Assembly (NCBI GenBank): GCA_020723545.1
Contig: DYIS01000206.1
Location: 1 to 5,037, forward strand
Length of the DNA stretch: 5,037 bases
Direction of reading: 5' to 3'
DNA from: Ktedonobacter racemifer
GTDB taxonomy: Bacteria; Chloroflexota; DTOL01; JACQYG01
Each line of letters begins with the position of its first letter. Within the stretch, counting starts at the first letter, position 1. Made by a program: the position numbers and the translations under genes. Below are positions 5,010-5,037 of this stretch, piece after piece. The notes under the pieces are model-generated. The model had not been told where the DNA came from, ran no database searches, and saw only the letters and a list, made by a program, of their open reading frames with translations.

Positions 5010-5037
5010 CTGTCATTCTGAGCGACCAAAGGGAGCG
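5010..5037 (+). repeat. Likely dispersed intergenic repeat of the GTCATTCTGAGCG type, cut by the window end
   Basis: The 83 nt after the last gene hold no coding region. The last 28 nt begin CTGTCATTCTGAGCGACC and end AGGGAGCG. I recall this pattern, usually continuing into AAGAATCT, as an abundant intergenic repeat in Chloroflexota and other environmental bacteria. Only one partial copy is visible, so the repeat status depends on memory. Confidence 0.45.

Overview
The window is GC-rich (roughly 60% by eye), has all its genes on the plus strand, and reads as one bacterial operon-like block for extracytoplasmic redox and metal chemistry. The protein styles (Ser/Pro/Thr-rich linkers after an N-terminal membrane anchor, a zinc ribbon at the end of a membrane protein, a PCYCGC lipoprotein beside a polyferredoxin) and the intergenic repeat at the right edge suggest Chloroflexota or a similar environmental lineage. 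That assignment is inference; there is no rRNA or other marker in the window.

The central observation is that two adjacent genes each contain a single in-frame TGA exactly where their family has a redox cysteine. In both, the protein continues in the same frame with clear family homology, and a hairpin with a GU-containing apical loop starts 10 to 13 nt after the TGA. Gene A (152-760) is a membrane-anchored TlpA/thioredoxin-like protein whose active site reads W-U-R-W-C, with Sec replacing the first Cys of CxxC. Gene B (911-1579) is a membrane-anchored DUF1573-like protein with a Cys-Sec-Pro-Pro motif. I interpret both as selenoproteins. A standard gene caller would break each into two fragments or call it a pseudogene.

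Layout: 2-139 is a short remnant of the N-terminus of prolipoprotein diacylglyceryl transferase (Lgt), ending in TGA and overlapping the Shine-Dalgarno of gene A. Next come gene A, then a 150-nt gap with strong hairpins (793-854), then gene B. A short tandem 8-mer repeat follows (1581-1604). Then come a NapH/CcoG-type membrane polyferredoxin (1643-3022), a PCYCGC-motif lipoprotein (3040-3447), a signal-peptide/beta-domain/TM/zinc-ribbon protein of unknown function (3467-4405) and a single-TM protein of unknown function (4412-4954). The final 83 nt hold no gene and end in what looks like a dispersed intergenic repeat.

How the parts may work together (inference): the polyferredoxin would move electrons across or within the membrane. 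The Sec-thioredoxin and Sec-DUF1573 proteins would carry out thiol/selenol chemistry on the outer face, and the Cys-rich PCYCGC lipoprotein could be their substrate or a metal carrier. No Sec machinery (selA, selB, selC, selD) lies in this window, so the Sec reading predicts that it exists elsewhere in the genome.
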